Source of the DNA: Prochlorococcus sp. AG-418-D13
GTDB lineage: Bacteria; Cyanobacteriota; Cyanobacteriia; PCC-6307; Cyanobiaceae
Assembly (NCBI GenBank): GCA_003214315.1
Contig: QCLU01000002.1
Span: 62,001 to 126,000, forward strand
DNA length: 64,000 nt
Direction of reading: 5' to 3'
Shown here: piece after piece, positions 37,292 to 45,069 of the stretch
Layout: each line of letters starts with the position of its first letter
Numbering within the stretch: the first letter of the stretch is position 1
Translations under genes and position numbers: made by a program
Notes under the pieces: model-generated
The model's database searches: none
The model's input: only the letters and a program-made list of their open reading frames with translations
Told to the model about the DNA's origin: nothing

Positions 37292-38072
37292 ATAATCTGT
37301 TTATATTCCAAAGTCCATTATTATTAGCTACCTCTACTTGAATTCCATATAACTTATTAAGATTTTCACTGTTTATAACCTTATTTTGATGTCCATCCGC
37401 GATTATCTTTCCATCTTTTAGCATTATTACCCGGTCATAAATTTCTGTAATCGTTGAAATATCATGAGTGACGCTTAAAATTTTGGTATTCAATTTTGAT
37501 AATTCATTAACCTTATCAACTACAAAAAACTTTGATTTATAATCTAAATTTGCAATTGGTTCATCTAGGATTAAGATTTCTGGTTTTTTGATTAATGCCC
37601 TAGCAATGAGAGAAATTTGTTTTTCTCCATCTGATAAATAGGAAAATTTCTTTTTAGATAAATTATATATATTCATTTTCTTCATGATTTTTTCCACCTT
37701 ATAAGAATCTCTTTCAGATTTATTTTGTACGTAACAATATCTTCCATATAGTCCACTTAAAATTAAATCAAAAACTTTTAAATTTGGATTTATTCTATTT
37801 TTTATTTCATTATTTACAGTACTTATTTTTTTTCTTAGTTCCCACAAATTTATAATTTTTTGGTCAAATATCTTCAGTTTCGATTCATTAGATACTGTTG
37901 GGTATATGTTTCTATTAATTAGTTCAATTAAGGATGATTTACCTGAACCATTTGGTCCAATTAATATTACATTCTCTGAATACGCTATCTTTAAATTTAA
38001 ATCTTTAATTACTCTAAAGCCATTTTTAAAACAATTTATATTTTTTGCGTCAAACCAAAATTTATTAAACAC
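37284..38072 (-). CDS. Orphan ABC ATPase
   Basis: 262 residues. Walker A GPNGSGKSSLIEL (about 39-51), a variant signature LSDGEKQISLIARAL (D in place of the second G), Walker B ILILDEPIANLD and switch VTHDIST are intact, so ATP hydrolysis is likely. Rich in Lys/Asn/Ile. It starts with GTG that overlaps the TAG stop of the 33-aa membrane protein by one base (TAGTG). No multi-pass permease lies nearby; the 33-aa protein and the Rieske gene are the only partners in the operon. Substrate unknown. Confidence 0.85.
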   Translation of the reverse strand: MFNKFWFDAKNINCFKNGFRVIKDLNLKIAYSENVILIGPNGSGKSSLIELINRNIYPTVSNESKLKIFDQKIINLWELRKKISTVNNEIKNRINPNLKVFDLILSGLYGRYCYVQNKSERDSYKVEKIMKKMNIYNLSKKKFSYLSDGEKQISLIARALIKKPEILILDEPIANLDYKSKFFVVDKVNELSKLNTKILSVTHDISTITEIYDRVIMLKDGKIIADGHQNKVINSENLNKLYGIQVEVANNNGLWNINRLSK

Positions 38073-38173
38073 TAAAACTTATTACTCCAAAATATAATCA
38101 ATTGAATTGAGCTTAAAATAAATATAAGAAGATAAAGCCAATTCAACCATGAAGGTCTATTTACTTTCTTCAT
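38072..38173 (-). CDS. Single-helix membrane microprotein, 33 aa
   Basis: Starts MKKVNRPSWLNWLYLLIF and continues with a hydrophobic helix (LSSIQLIIFW) to SNKF. It starts 3 bases after the Rieske oxygenase stop and its TAG overlaps the GTG of the ABC ATPase by one base. This tight spacing on both sides is strong evidence that it is translated. Positive N-terminus and one helix suggest an inner or thylakoid membrane subunit. No family recognised. Confidence 0.65.
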   Translation of the reverse strand: MKKVNRPSWLNWLYLLIFILSSIQLIIFWSNKF

Positions 38174-38176
38174 AAG

Positions 38177-39499
38177 TTATATTATTAACATAAAAAATAT
38201 AAGCGGAGCAGCAAATCGCACAAATGTTTTTCTAATAATATCTATATTATTTGCAATTTCTAACTTCTTTATCTCAGGAGGATATTTTAATATCACTTTG
38301 TCATATACATCAAGATTTTGGGTTTTTATATTATTTTTCCATGGTTCATCTTTATCTTCAGACTTTTTGTACCATTTCCAAAAATAATTTATTATTCTAT
38401 CTTCTCCCAATAATTTTATTTCATCCTTACTTATAAATCCCATATTGTGGTTATATGTTTGTGTTTTTAAAATCATATAATCCTCATCGAATATTTTATA
38501 AAAAATCTTTCTTTGATTCTCTTTAAACAACATGAGGTTATTGAGCAGTTTATTTTTTAAAAATTTCCTGTAATGCCTCACTATTACTCTTGCTTTGTTA
38601 TTTCCTAGTGGAATATGATCTAAAACTTGTAGATATCTAGCTGCAGAGGGATCACCTTTATAAATTAATATCCTTCCAGGTGGTATGTATTTTATCCGGA
38701 TAAATTCTTTTGTAGGTTCATTCTTGTAGTAATAAATACTTTCAATGTATTTAGGAGTAACATTAATTTTCTGGTTAAAACTAACTAGAACGTTTTTATT
38801 AACATCTTTATCAGGAATTGTATCGCCATGAACCCAAAAAAGATGAAGAATATCTAAGTGATTTTCAATTATCCTTGACCAATCACATTTAAAGTCAACT
38901 AATACCTCTTCAAATACATAATCCTTATGTGTAAACCCATTTTCATATAATTCGTAGTTATTTATTGGTGCATCTTCACTTATATTATTTAGGTCAGTTT
39001 CAGATTTTTTAGAAAAATGTACAAAAATATATCCATTCTTTTCTAAAGCTTTGTATTGAGATAAGTGAATTCTTTTGGCGTAGTTATCGTAGTTATTATC
39101 TATTATGTGTCTGCATGTAATTCTATCGAGATTTTGGCAACTTCCACCAGAAGAGAATTTAGCTCCATGATATGGACAGGTTATTACTCCATCTGATAGT
39201 TTTCCTTCAAAAAAAGAGGCCCCCCTATGTGGACAAATATTTTTAATGCACCTAACGTTTTTATTTTCATCTCTATAAAGAACAAGAGGCTCATCATAGA
39301 GTGAATAATAATATAGCTTATTTTTTTTTAGTTCTTTCGAAGGACAAATAGCATACCAACCAAACAAACCTATTTTTAATTCATTTTGATTTTCTCTAAT
39401 ATCAAACGAGTCAATTTTTACTACCGTTCCTTTTTTAAATGGCTTAAGAACGGTATTTAAGTCTTTTGATTTAAAAAAATTAATTTGTCTGTTTTCCAT
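38177..39499 (-). CDS. Rieske non-haem iron oxygenase, PaO/Tic55-like
   Basis: 440 residues. The Rieske cluster motif is CPH (89-91) and CPYH (108-111), C-x-H-x16-C-x2-H. The mononuclear iron site reads E212, D216, H219 and H224 in IENHLDILHLFWVHGD (D-x2-H-x4-H), and a hydrophobic C-terminus (about 425-440) should anchor it in the membrane. This is the architecture of pheophorbide a oxygenase, Tic55 and relatives. Substrate unknown; an electron donor (ferredoxin) is assumed. First gene of a three-gene coupled cassette. Confidence 0.9.
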   Translation of the reverse strand: MENRQINFFKSKDLNTVLKPFKKGTVVKIDSFDIRENQNELKIGLFGWYAICPSKELKKNKLYYYSLYDEPLVLYRDENKNVRCIKNICPHRGASFFEGKLSDGVITCPYHGAKFSSGGSCQNLDRITCRHIIDNNYDNYAKRIHLSQYKALEKNGYIFVHFSKKSETDLNNISEDAPINNYELYENGFTHKDYVFEEVLVDFKCDWSRIIENHLDILHLFWVHGDTIPDKDVNKNVLVSFNQKINVTPKYIESIYYYKNEPTKEFIRIKYIPPGRILIYKGDPSAARYLQVLDHIPLGNNKARVIVRHYRKFLKNKLLNNLMLFKENQRKIFYKIFDEDYMILKTQTYNHNMGFISKDEIKLLGEDRIINYFWKWYKKSEDKDEPWKNNIKTQNLDVYDKVILKYPPEIKKLEIANNIDIIRKTFVRFAAPLIFFMLII

Positions 39500-39656
39500 A
39501 AATTAATTTCTTTTTTAATTGACTGTTTATCTTTCGGAACTATAACCCAAGTAAATAATCAATTTCTTATAAAAAAAAAATTCTCTATTATTTGTAGCAA
39601 TAATTATGTAGTTCTTGAAAAATATTGAGTCCCTATCGTATTTATGTATCTTTATT

Positions 39657-39851
39657 TCATGTTTTTTGTATCTTTTGTGATTCTTTCAAATTTTTTACGT
39701 AATCAATAGCATCATCAATATTTTTGTGGAAATTGCATTGGCCCAAATAACAACCTATAAATCTTAAGAATTTTCTCTTGCCACCACTAATTTCATATCT
39801 ATGTATCGTACCGCCATCTATAGGAGCATAAATAAGTTCTGGTAGTGCCAT
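39657..39851 (-). CDS. Small conserved hypothetical protein, 64 aa
   Basis: Soluble and basic. Begins ALPELIYAPIDGGTIHRYEISGGKRKFLRFIG and has a C-terminal helix (IDDAIDYVKNLKES). The two Cys (CYLGQC) are four residues apart, so a metal or disulfide is possible. No family recognised. It stands alone, with about 150-bp spacers on both sides. Confidence 0.7.
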   Translation of the reverse strand: MALPELIYAPIDGGTIHRYEISGGKRKFLRFIGCYLGQCNFHKNIDDAIDYVKNLKESQKIQKT

Positions 39852-40017
39852 ATTAATTTTAAATTTATTACTTAATTAAACAATAATTCATGTTGAAATA
39901 CATTTCCATAGCTCAATCCATATATTTAATAATTAATTTACTTATTTTTGGATAATTATTTATTGAATACCCATGTATTATTTGTTATCTATTAATTATT
40001 GATATGAATTTTTTATT

Positions 40018-40113
40018 ATGCCAAAAGCAATTACGCGTTTTTTAAAAAAAATACCAAAAAAAATTCAAACTATAAAATACTCATTTAGAGAGTTTTTATC
40101 TTCCAAAATATGA
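40018..40113 (+). CDS. Possible basic microprotein, 31 aa
   Basis: An ATG-to-stop frame for 31 Lys/Arg-rich residues (MPKAITRFLKKIPKKIQ...), in a 366-bp stretch (39852-40217) that otherwise holds nothing I can name. The AT-rich background makes such frames common, and only codon preference or conservation could confirm it. Confidence 0.25.
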   Translation: MPKAITRFLKKIPKKIQTIKYSFREFLSSKI

Positions 40114-40217
40114 AATAGCTGTTGTGGTTAACAAATTCTAAAGTTTATATTTTTAATAAAACATAGTGGGCATAGCTAAATTCTAAACTATATTAAACTT
40201 CCAATTTATGAAATATT

Positions 40218-40559
40218 ATGATCAAAAGAGTTGCTACGATATTCACTTTAACTTTGCTTCTTCTTTTTAGTAGCCCAGTTTACTCATTGGATACTTCTTC
40301 TAAAACTCTTGAAAAGTATACTAAAAAGATTTCTAATAAGTTCACAAGAACTTACTGCAACACTTCCAAATTCGGTATTTCTTATGAGGGAGCTTTGGCA
40401 TTTGCTATTGGAGAGACTAATAAGGAATTTAAAAATAATAAACTCAATAAGTTGATAGATTATTCTCTTCTAAAAAATTCAATAGTTAATGATTTAGAAA
40501 ATAATTGCCAGGTTTATGATTTTGCTATAAGTAATTTAGAAAATTTAAAATTTAACTAG
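40218..40559 (+). CDS. Exported hypothetical protein, 113 aa
   Basis: Starts IKRVATIFTLTLLLLFSSPVYS, a clear signal peptide cleaved near residue 23. The mature part has two Cys (TYCNTSK and NNCQVYD), likely a disulfide, and a conserved-looking FGISYEGALAFAIGETNKEF. No known family. The end is 22 bases from the convergent small membrane protein. Confidence 0.75.
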   Translation: MIKRVATIFTLTLLLLFSSPVYSLDTSSKTLEKYTKKISNKFTRTYCNTSKFGISYEGALAFAIGETNKEFKNNKLNKLIDYSLLKNSIVNDLENNCQVYDFAISNLENLKFN

Positions 40560-40581
40560 AAAAATGTAAATTGTTAAAGTC

Positions 40582-40764
40582 TTATTTTTTACCTATCCAA
40601 TCATTTGGTTTTTCCATCATCCATTCGAAAACCCCCTTAGCATCAAGGTTTTTAGATGCATAAACAAATAAAATTGGAAATATTAAAATTACTCCGCCGA
40701 TAACTGCTAACTCTAATTTACCGATCCCCATCTCAGTTACTGTTAAGGCAAAATAATTAATCAT
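40582..40764 (-). CDS. Small membrane protein, 60 aa
   Basis: One hydrophobic helix (LELAVIGGVILIFPILFVYA, about residues 17-36) is followed by a charged tail with WMMEKPNDWIGKK. The size and shape are those of small photosystem or NDH subunits, but I cannot match it to one. An internal ATG (M12) would give a 49-residue protein. Confidence 0.7.
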   Translation of the reverse strand: MINYFALTVTEMGIGKLELAVIGGVILIFPILFVYASKNLDAKGVFEWMMEKPNDWIGKK

Positions 40765-40935
40765 TATCTTTATTGAATTAAAATTTATATTTACATAATT
40801 TACATAAAATTTTAATTCTTACACTTCTTCATAAAAAATCTTAATTGTTTATATTGAAATGTATTTGTATAAAGTACCTATTTTATTGATTAAAACTTTT
40901 TAATAATTTAAATAATATACTTCTGTTTGATGGTT

Positions 40936-41079
40936 ATGAATCATGAAATTATTATTTTCACATCTATTTTTGCATTATTGATTGGATCTATAGTTTTTTC
41001 AATTTTAAAAAAAAGAAAGAGATCAGCTAAAAGTATTTATAAATTAATAGATGATCTAGAAAAAAAATACATATATTAA
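40936..41079 (+). CDS. Small membrane protein, 47 aa
   Basis: An N-terminal helix (IIIFTSIFALLIGSIVFSIL) is followed by a basic cytoplasmic tail (KKRKRSAKSIYKLIDDLEKKY). An in-frame ATG two codons upstream (40930) is an alternative start. The stop lies within a perfect hairpin that looks like a terminator. No family recognised. Confidence 0.6.
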   Translation: MNHEIIIFTSIFALLIGSIVFSILKKRKRSAKSIYKLIDDLEKKYIY

Positions 41080-41102
41080 TCTTTTTTGCAGGAAAAAAGA
41101 TT
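41078..41102. terminator. Bidirectional terminator hairpin
   Basis: AATCTTTTTT and AAAAAAGATT form a perfect 10-bp stem with a 5-base loop (GCAGG), with T/A runs inside the arms. It sits exactly between the convergent 47-aa and 98-aa genes. Confidence 0.75.
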
Positions 41103-41397
41103 AATCAAATTCTATACCTACTTCTTCTTTTAAATCTCTATCCAAATCTGGAAGATGAGGTTCAACCCAATGATCTTTGTTATCAATACCAGCAGCATTT
41201 ACATAATTCATAATGTGTTGATCCACTTGCTTGTAAAGATCATGCAAATTCAAATCCATACGAATATCATGGGCTATTTCAGAGACTTGTTTTTCTGTTA
41301 GACAATGATCTGGATGAAGTAAATCACAACATGGAATTCTCTTTTCAATCAATTCATTTAAATTGATTTTTATTTCGTAATCTTGATGGACAGTCAT
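41101..41397 (-). CDS. Hypothetical His/Cys-containing protein, 98 aa
   Basis: Acidic soluble protein. A segment CCDLLHPDHCLTEKQ (about residues 23-37) has three Cys and two His close together, and further His follow (MNYVNAAGIDNKDHWVEPHLP), so metal binding is conceivable. Helical middle (ISEIAHD-like, DLYKQVDQHIM). No family recognised. Confidence 0.72.
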   Translation of the reverse strand: MTVHQDYEIKINLNELIEKRIPCCDLLHPDHCLTEKQVSEIAHDIRMDLNLHDLYKQVDQHIMNYVNAAGIDNKDHWVEPHLPDLDRDLKEEVGIEFD

Positions 41398-41490
41398 TGA
41401 TTTTATGTCTTTATATTTATTTTAATTATGTTTAAGGTTTTGTATATCTTTAGTCAAGAAATAAAGTTCTTAAATACCTATGCAGTAATT

Positions 41491-41646
41491 TTAAATAAAT
41501 AGATCTTCCAAATCTTTATACAAATCATTATTCTCTTTTTTGATTTCCGTAGGTTTATGTTGATCAACTGAAAGTTCTTTTTTTGAGGTATAGAAAAGAT
41601 ATCCAAGAGCTCCTAAAAGTAAAGTTGTAGGTAAAATCATTAGCAT
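41491..41646 (-). CDS. Small membrane protein, 51 aa
   Basis: One N-terminal helix (MLMILPTTLLLGALGYLFY) with a charged tail rich in Lys/Glu/Asp (KKELSVDQHKPTEIKKEN) ending LEDLFI. A second in-frame ATG two codons later is possible. Below the size of routine gene callers. No family recognised. Confidence 0.6.
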   Translation of the reverse strand: MLMILPTTLLLGALGYLFYTSKKELSVDQHKPTEIKKENNDLYKDLEDLFI

Positions 41647-41672
41647 TTAATTGACTTATAATGAATATAGTG

Positions 41673-41697
41673 CAACACTTACTACAGTCAAGTGCTG
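41673..41697. promoter_or_regulatory. Octamer pair upstream of the RHH-like gene
   Basis: CAACACTT (41673-41680) is the reverse complement of AAGTGTTG, and AAGTGCTG lies at 41690-41697, so two related octamers face each other 9 bases apart, 20 bases before the start of the gene at 41717. Related octamers lie downstream at 42117-42134. This is compatible with an operator. Confidence 0.5.
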
Positions 41698-41716
41698 AAC
41701 TTTAATTAATTTTTAA

Positions 41717-42115
41717 ATGCCTACCAAAAAAAAAAGAGTTGGTTTTATTCCTAGAGAAGATGTTATGAAAATAATTAATAAGTTGAGTATAGAGAACAAT
41801 TTAAGTAATTCAAAAATAATAAGTATTTTGGTAGAGGAAGCCCTTTCTATGAGAGGTATATTTAATAAAAAAAATGTTAAAGTAACTCAATCATATCAAC
41901 TAAATGATTCTTTTTCCCAAAATTTATCTAATAGTTCTAATGACTTTATAGATAATGCAAAACTCTTAATTGATAAAAAATTAGGGAATTATTTTAATCC
42001 TATTAAATCAACCCATTTAAATGAGGTAAATCAGGAGGATTTTGACTTGCAAACTTATAAAAAGTTTTTATCATTCCTTAAATTTCAGGAAATGATGGAT
42101 AAATATAGTAATTAA
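41717..42115 (+). CDS. Ribbon-helix-helix-like DNA-binding protein
   Basis: 132 residues. The first 46 (KKRVGFIPREDVMKIINKL, then NNLSNSKIISILVEEAL) have a strand followed by two helices, the CopG/MetJ-type RHH pattern, and a basic N-terminus. The rest is polar and Asn/Ser-rich with a helical end (KKFLSFLKFQEMMDKY), so it may be a dimer or partner domain. Repeated octamers before and after the gene are natural candidates for its operator. The RHH call is by pattern only. Confidence 0.6.
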   Translation: MPTKKKRVGFIPREDVMKIINKLSIENNLSNSKIISILVEEALSMRGIFNKKNVKVTQSYQLNDSFSQNLSNSSNDFIDNAKLLIDKKLGNYFNPIKSTHLNEVNQEDFDLQTYKKFLSFLKFQEMMDKYSN

Positions 42116-42116
42116 A

Positions 42117-42134
42117 AAGTGTTGCTAAGTGCTG
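42117..42134. promoter_or_regulatory. Tandem octamers downstream of the RHH-like gene
   Basis: AAGTGTTG at 42117-42124 and AAGTGCTG at 42127-42134 are two direct copies spaced 10 bp, one helical turn. They begin next to the gene stop, 109 bases before the next gene at 42243, so the 104-aa gene may be under the same control. Confidence 0.45.
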
Positions 42135-42242
42135 TACTCTGAGTTAAATTTAATTTGTATTTGTAGGAGATTTGCATATTAGAAATTAATTATCACTATT
42201 TCAAAAACCTAAATTCAATTTATCCATAAAATATTTATTGCT

Positions 42243-42557
42243 ATGAATTCATCTCTCCCAGTTTTATCTGTAAATCTACTCCCTCCAGATAAGTTATATT
42301 GTAATTTTAGTTATTGGAGTTCTTTGTTCTCTCAAGATATGCAAATTTTATGGGATAGAGCGCATGGAGTACCTTTAGAAAAACTCCCAAAAGGAGTTTC
42401 TGATATGATATTTCCTTATTTATTGCTTGCACTTTCAGACTATAAGACTTCTCAAATAAATAAAATGAATGGAATAGGAATAGACAATCTATTAAGCCTT
42501 TGGTTTGATAAGTACTTATTAAATAAGAATGGTTACTTTGAGCTAATAAAAAAATAA
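42243..42557 (+). CDS. Hypothetical protein, 104 aa
   Basis: Starts NSSLPVLSVNLLPPDKLYCNFSYW and continues with LWDRAHGVPLEKLPKGVSDMIFPYLLLALSDY. The regular order of motifs and a Trp/Tyr-rich composition look like a real protein rather than chance. No membrane span or known motif. An overlapping frame on the other strand is less protein-like. Function unknown. Confidence 0.65.
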   Translation: MNSSLPVLSVNLLPPDKLYCNFSYWSSLFSQDMQILWDRAHGVPLEKLPKGVSDMIFPYLLLALSDYKTSQINKMNGIGIDNLLSLWFDKYLLNKNGYFELIKK

Positions 42558-42685
42558 TTTCTAAAATAAGCTCTTTGAATATCAAATTTGATTTCTAAAA
42601 AATTTATTTCGTCTAAAAACTTTTTAAGTGATTCTTTTCTAATTGGCACATCAATAGTCTTGCTATAACAAAATTAAATGGGTTG

Positions 42686-42781
42686 ATGATGATTTCTTTA
42701 AATTTCTTTTTAGCAAATATGTGTATTGTCGTTTTGATAATGCTAATCAGGAGAGATATAAAATTAAGAAAAGCAAGATAA
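42686..42781 (+). CDS. Possible membrane microprotein, 31 aa
   Basis: MMISLNFFLANMCIVVLIMLI is a hydrophobic helix, followed by RRDIKLRKAR, a basic end typical of small inner-membrane proteins. The stop is directly followed by another ATG (42782), which opens a 23-residue hydrophobic frame. Low confidence without conservation. Confidence 0.4.
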   Translation: MMISLNFFLANMCIVVLIMLIRRDIKLRKAR

Positions 42782-42960
42782 ATGAAATTTAATTCAAAGA
42801 CCCTGAGCTTGATATTAAATCTATTATTTTGCTTGTTTATATTTATTATTTAAATTTTTTGTCTTTATTCATTAATTTTTAAAATTTCAAAAATTAATAT
42901 TCAAATTTGGTTGACTTTTATTGTTAATGCGATGATAATGACAAAAATTTAATTTTTATT

Positions 42961-43134
42961 GTGAGTCCTCTTTCAGATACTTTTGATGATTTTATTGATG
43001 ATCTACTTTCATGCGAGGTTAATTTGTTGAAAGGGGAGCTTGATTATCTGCTTATGCAGCATTTATTTAATTCTATAGATTTGAAGCTTATAAATAAAAC
43101 TGAAATTGAAGATAACGAATCATTAGCTGCTTAA
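42961..43134 (+). CDS. Acidic microprotein, 57 aa
   Basis: Begins at GTG with SPLSDTFDDFIDDLLSCEV, then helix LLKGELDYLLMQHLFNSIDLKL and an acidic end. It has a regular amphipathic pattern and one Cys. Below routine gene-calling length. No family recognised; the next microprotein starts 6 bases later. Confidence 0.5.
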   Translation: MSPLSDTFDDFIDDLLSCEVNLLKGELDYLLMQHLFNSIDLKLINKTEIEDNESLAA

Positions 43135-43140
43135 TTTTTT

Positions 43141-43257
43141 ATGAAATTTTTTTATGAAAAGTTTTGGGTTCCAGTATTTGGTTATATCTTATCAAAATTT
43201 GTTTTTTTAATAGAAGGTAAAAAGCAAAATTCCCCAAAAAATAGAAAAACAGATTAA
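43141..43257 (+). CDS. Possible microprotein, 38 aa
   Basis: Aromatic-rich N-terminal half (MKFFYEKFWVPVFGYILSKFVF) that could insert in a membrane, then a basic tail (KKQNSPKNRKTD). It lies 6 bases after the 57-aa frame, so the two may be co-transcribed. No family recognised. Confidence 0.4.
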   Translation: MKFFYEKFWVPVFGYILSKFVFLIEGKKQNSPKNRKTD

Positions 43258-43394
43258 TTACTTTTTGTCTTTAAAAAGTATCTTTTAATACATAATTTAA
43301 GTCAATATATTTTGATAACAACAAAAGATATACTTTAAACTTACGAAAATATGCATGGTTGAGATATAAAATAATTGCTTTTTAGCAAATTAAA

Positions 43395-43574
43395 ATGAAT
43401 CAAAATTATATGTTAAAGCCATATACAGTCCATTACCGTGATTTTCAAAATATAAGATTAGAAAATTGTTTTTATGCAATGGACGCTTACGAGGCTAGAA
43501 CACTTGCAATGGAATTTAATAAGTATATTAATGAGCATCCAAACAGTATAGACCTTATAAGATGCGAAAAATGA
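43395..43574 (+). CDS. Conserved small protein, 59 aa
   Basis: Starts MNQNYMLKPYTVHYRDF and has the ordered stretch CFYAMDAYEARTLAMEFNKY followed by INEHPNSIDLIRC. I believe close relatives occur across Prochlorococcus. It is soluble, with two Cys. It ends 32 bases before the convergent urtE stop. Function unknown. Confidence 0.72.
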   Translation: MNQNYMLKPYTVHYRDFQNIRLENCFYAMDAYEARTLAMEFNKYINEHPNSIDLIRCEK

Positions 43575-43606
43575 ATAAATGTTTTTAGTAATCTAAAATT
43601 ATTTAC

Positions 43607-44317
43607 TTAAACACTTAAGAATTTATCAATAACTGCTTGACTCAACTCACTAGTATTTCCGCTAGCAACAATACCTCCGCGTTGCATCGCGTAATATCTA
43701 TCGGCTTGTCTTACAAAATGCAAGTGTTGTTCAACTAATAAAACTCCAATTCCTGTATCTCTAATTATCTGATTGATTGCATTTTCAATGTCTAAAACTA
43801 TATTTGGCTGAATACCTTCCGTTGGTTCGTCAAGTAATAGAAGTTGAGGTTTGCCGAGCAATGCTCTTGCAATAGCTAGTTGCTGTTGTTGTCCTCCACT
43901 AAGATCTCCTCCTTTTCTTTGTAGAAAATCTTTTAGGATTGGGAAAAGATCATAAATAAATGGATCTATTTTCTTGTTCTTAGATAATCCACCCGGCAGA
44001 GACTCCATTCCTAACATAAGATTCTCTTCAACTGATAGATATGGAATAATTTCTCTCCCTTGAGGAACGTAAGCCATTCCTTTTCTAGCTCTCTGATGAG
44101 GTGCTTTTCTATTTATATTTTCGCCAATTAAATAAATATCGCCCCTTTTTTGTTTTAACAAACCAATAAGTGATTTCAATAAAGTTGTTTTGCCAACACC
44201 ATTTCTACCAATTAAACAAACCATTTCTCCTGATTTAACATTTAAATCTACATCTCTGAGAATATGACTCTCGCCATAGTAGGTATTTAATGATTTTATT
44301 TCTAGTAAATTTTCCAT
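43607..44317 (-). CDS. urtE: Urea ABC transporter ATP-binding protein UrtE
   Basis: One of two LivF/LivG-type ATPases of the high-affinity urea importer. 236 residues with Walker A GRNGVGKTTLLKSL, signature LSGGQQQQLAIARAL, Walker B LLLLDEPTEGIQPN and switch VEQH. It is last in the urtABCDE order and starts two bases after urtD, so it is in one operon. The gene order and the adjacent urease genes identify the substrate as urea. Confidence 0.96.
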   Translation of the reverse strand: MENLLEIKSLNTYYGESHILRDVDLNVKSGEMVCLIGRNGVGKTTLLKSLIGLLKQKRGDIYLIGENINRKAPHQRARKGMAYVPQGREIIPYLSVEENLMLGMESLPGGLSKNKKIDPFIYDLFPILKDFLQRKGGDLSGGQQQQLAIARALLGKPQLLLLDEPTEGIQPNIVLDIENAINQIIRDTGIGVLLVEQHLHFVRQADRYYAMQRGGIVASGNTSELSQAVIDKFLSV

Positions 44318-44319
44318 AA

Positions 44320-45069
44320 CTAGTCCTCAGGTCTTCCTAAATAAACATCAATAACTTTTTTGTCTTTTTGTATGGTTTCCATCGTTCCCTCACATAATAC
44401 TGTGCCCTGATTTAATACTGAAACATTACTATCAAGTCTTCTTATAAATTCCATATCGTGATCTATTACCACTACGGTATTTTCTCCTGATAAAGATTTT
44501 AATAAATCAGCTGTAAGATCAGTTTCTTCATCAGTTAAACCAGCAACAGGTTCATCTACTAACATTAAATCTGGCTTCTGTCCTACTAACATGGCTATCT
44601 CAAGCCATTGTTTTTGGCCATGTGATAAAGAACCAGCTTTAGAATCAACTTTTTGAGCTAAATTAACAATCTTCATAAGACGTTCAATCTCATTAAGCTG
44701 CTCATCCTTAATACTCTTATTTATAAGGTTTAAGGGACTTTTAGGAGTTGACACCGATATTTCAAGATTTTCTTTAACTGTAAGATTTTCAAAGATTCTT
44801 GGACTTTGGAACTTTCTTCCAACTCCAAGTCTGGCTATTTTATGCTCCTTTCTACCTATTAAAGATTTCCCTTTAAAAATTACTTCACCTTTTGTTGGCT
44901 TAACCTTTCCAGTTATTACATCAAGAAATGTTGTTTTACCTGCGCCGTTGGGTCCTATTACAGCTCTTAATTCTCCTTTCTTTAAATTTAAATTTAGATT
45001 GTTGAGAGCTAAAAAACCCTCGAAACTAACAGTAATATCTATTAAATTTAGAAGATCTTTATTATTCAT
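44320..45069 (-). CDS. urtD: Urea ABC transporter ATP-binding protein UrtD
   Basis: LivG-type ATPase, 249 residues. Walker A GPNGAGKTTFLDV, signature variant LSHGQKQWLEIAMLV (as usual in UrtD), Walker B LMLVDEPVAGLTDEE and switch VIDHDMEF. It overlaps the urtC stop by 8 bases and is followed closely by urtE. Together with UrtE it powers the UrtBC permease. Confidence 0.96.
   Translation of the reverse strand: MNNKDLLNLIDITVSFEGFLALNNLNLNLKKGELRAVIGPNGAGKTTFLDVITGKVKPTKGEVIFKGKSLIGRKEHKIARLGVGRKFQSPRIFENLTVKENLEISVSTPKSPLNLINKSIKDEQLNEIERLMKIVNLAQKVDSKAGSLSHGQKQWLEIAMLVGQKPDLMLVDEPVAGLTDEETDLTADLLKSLSGENTVVVIDHDMEFIRRLDSNVSVLNQGTVLCEGTMETIQKDKKVIDVYLGRPED

Noticed and set aside
42307-42585. 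Minus-strand ORF of 92 codons overlapping the 104-aa gene
   Set aside because: Leu/Ile-rich without regular pattern; the plus-strand frame has better protein character. Only one of the two is likely real.
42782-42853. 23-codon hydrophobic frame directly after the 31-aa frame
   Set aside because: Too short and too biased in composition to separate from chance in AT-rich sequence.
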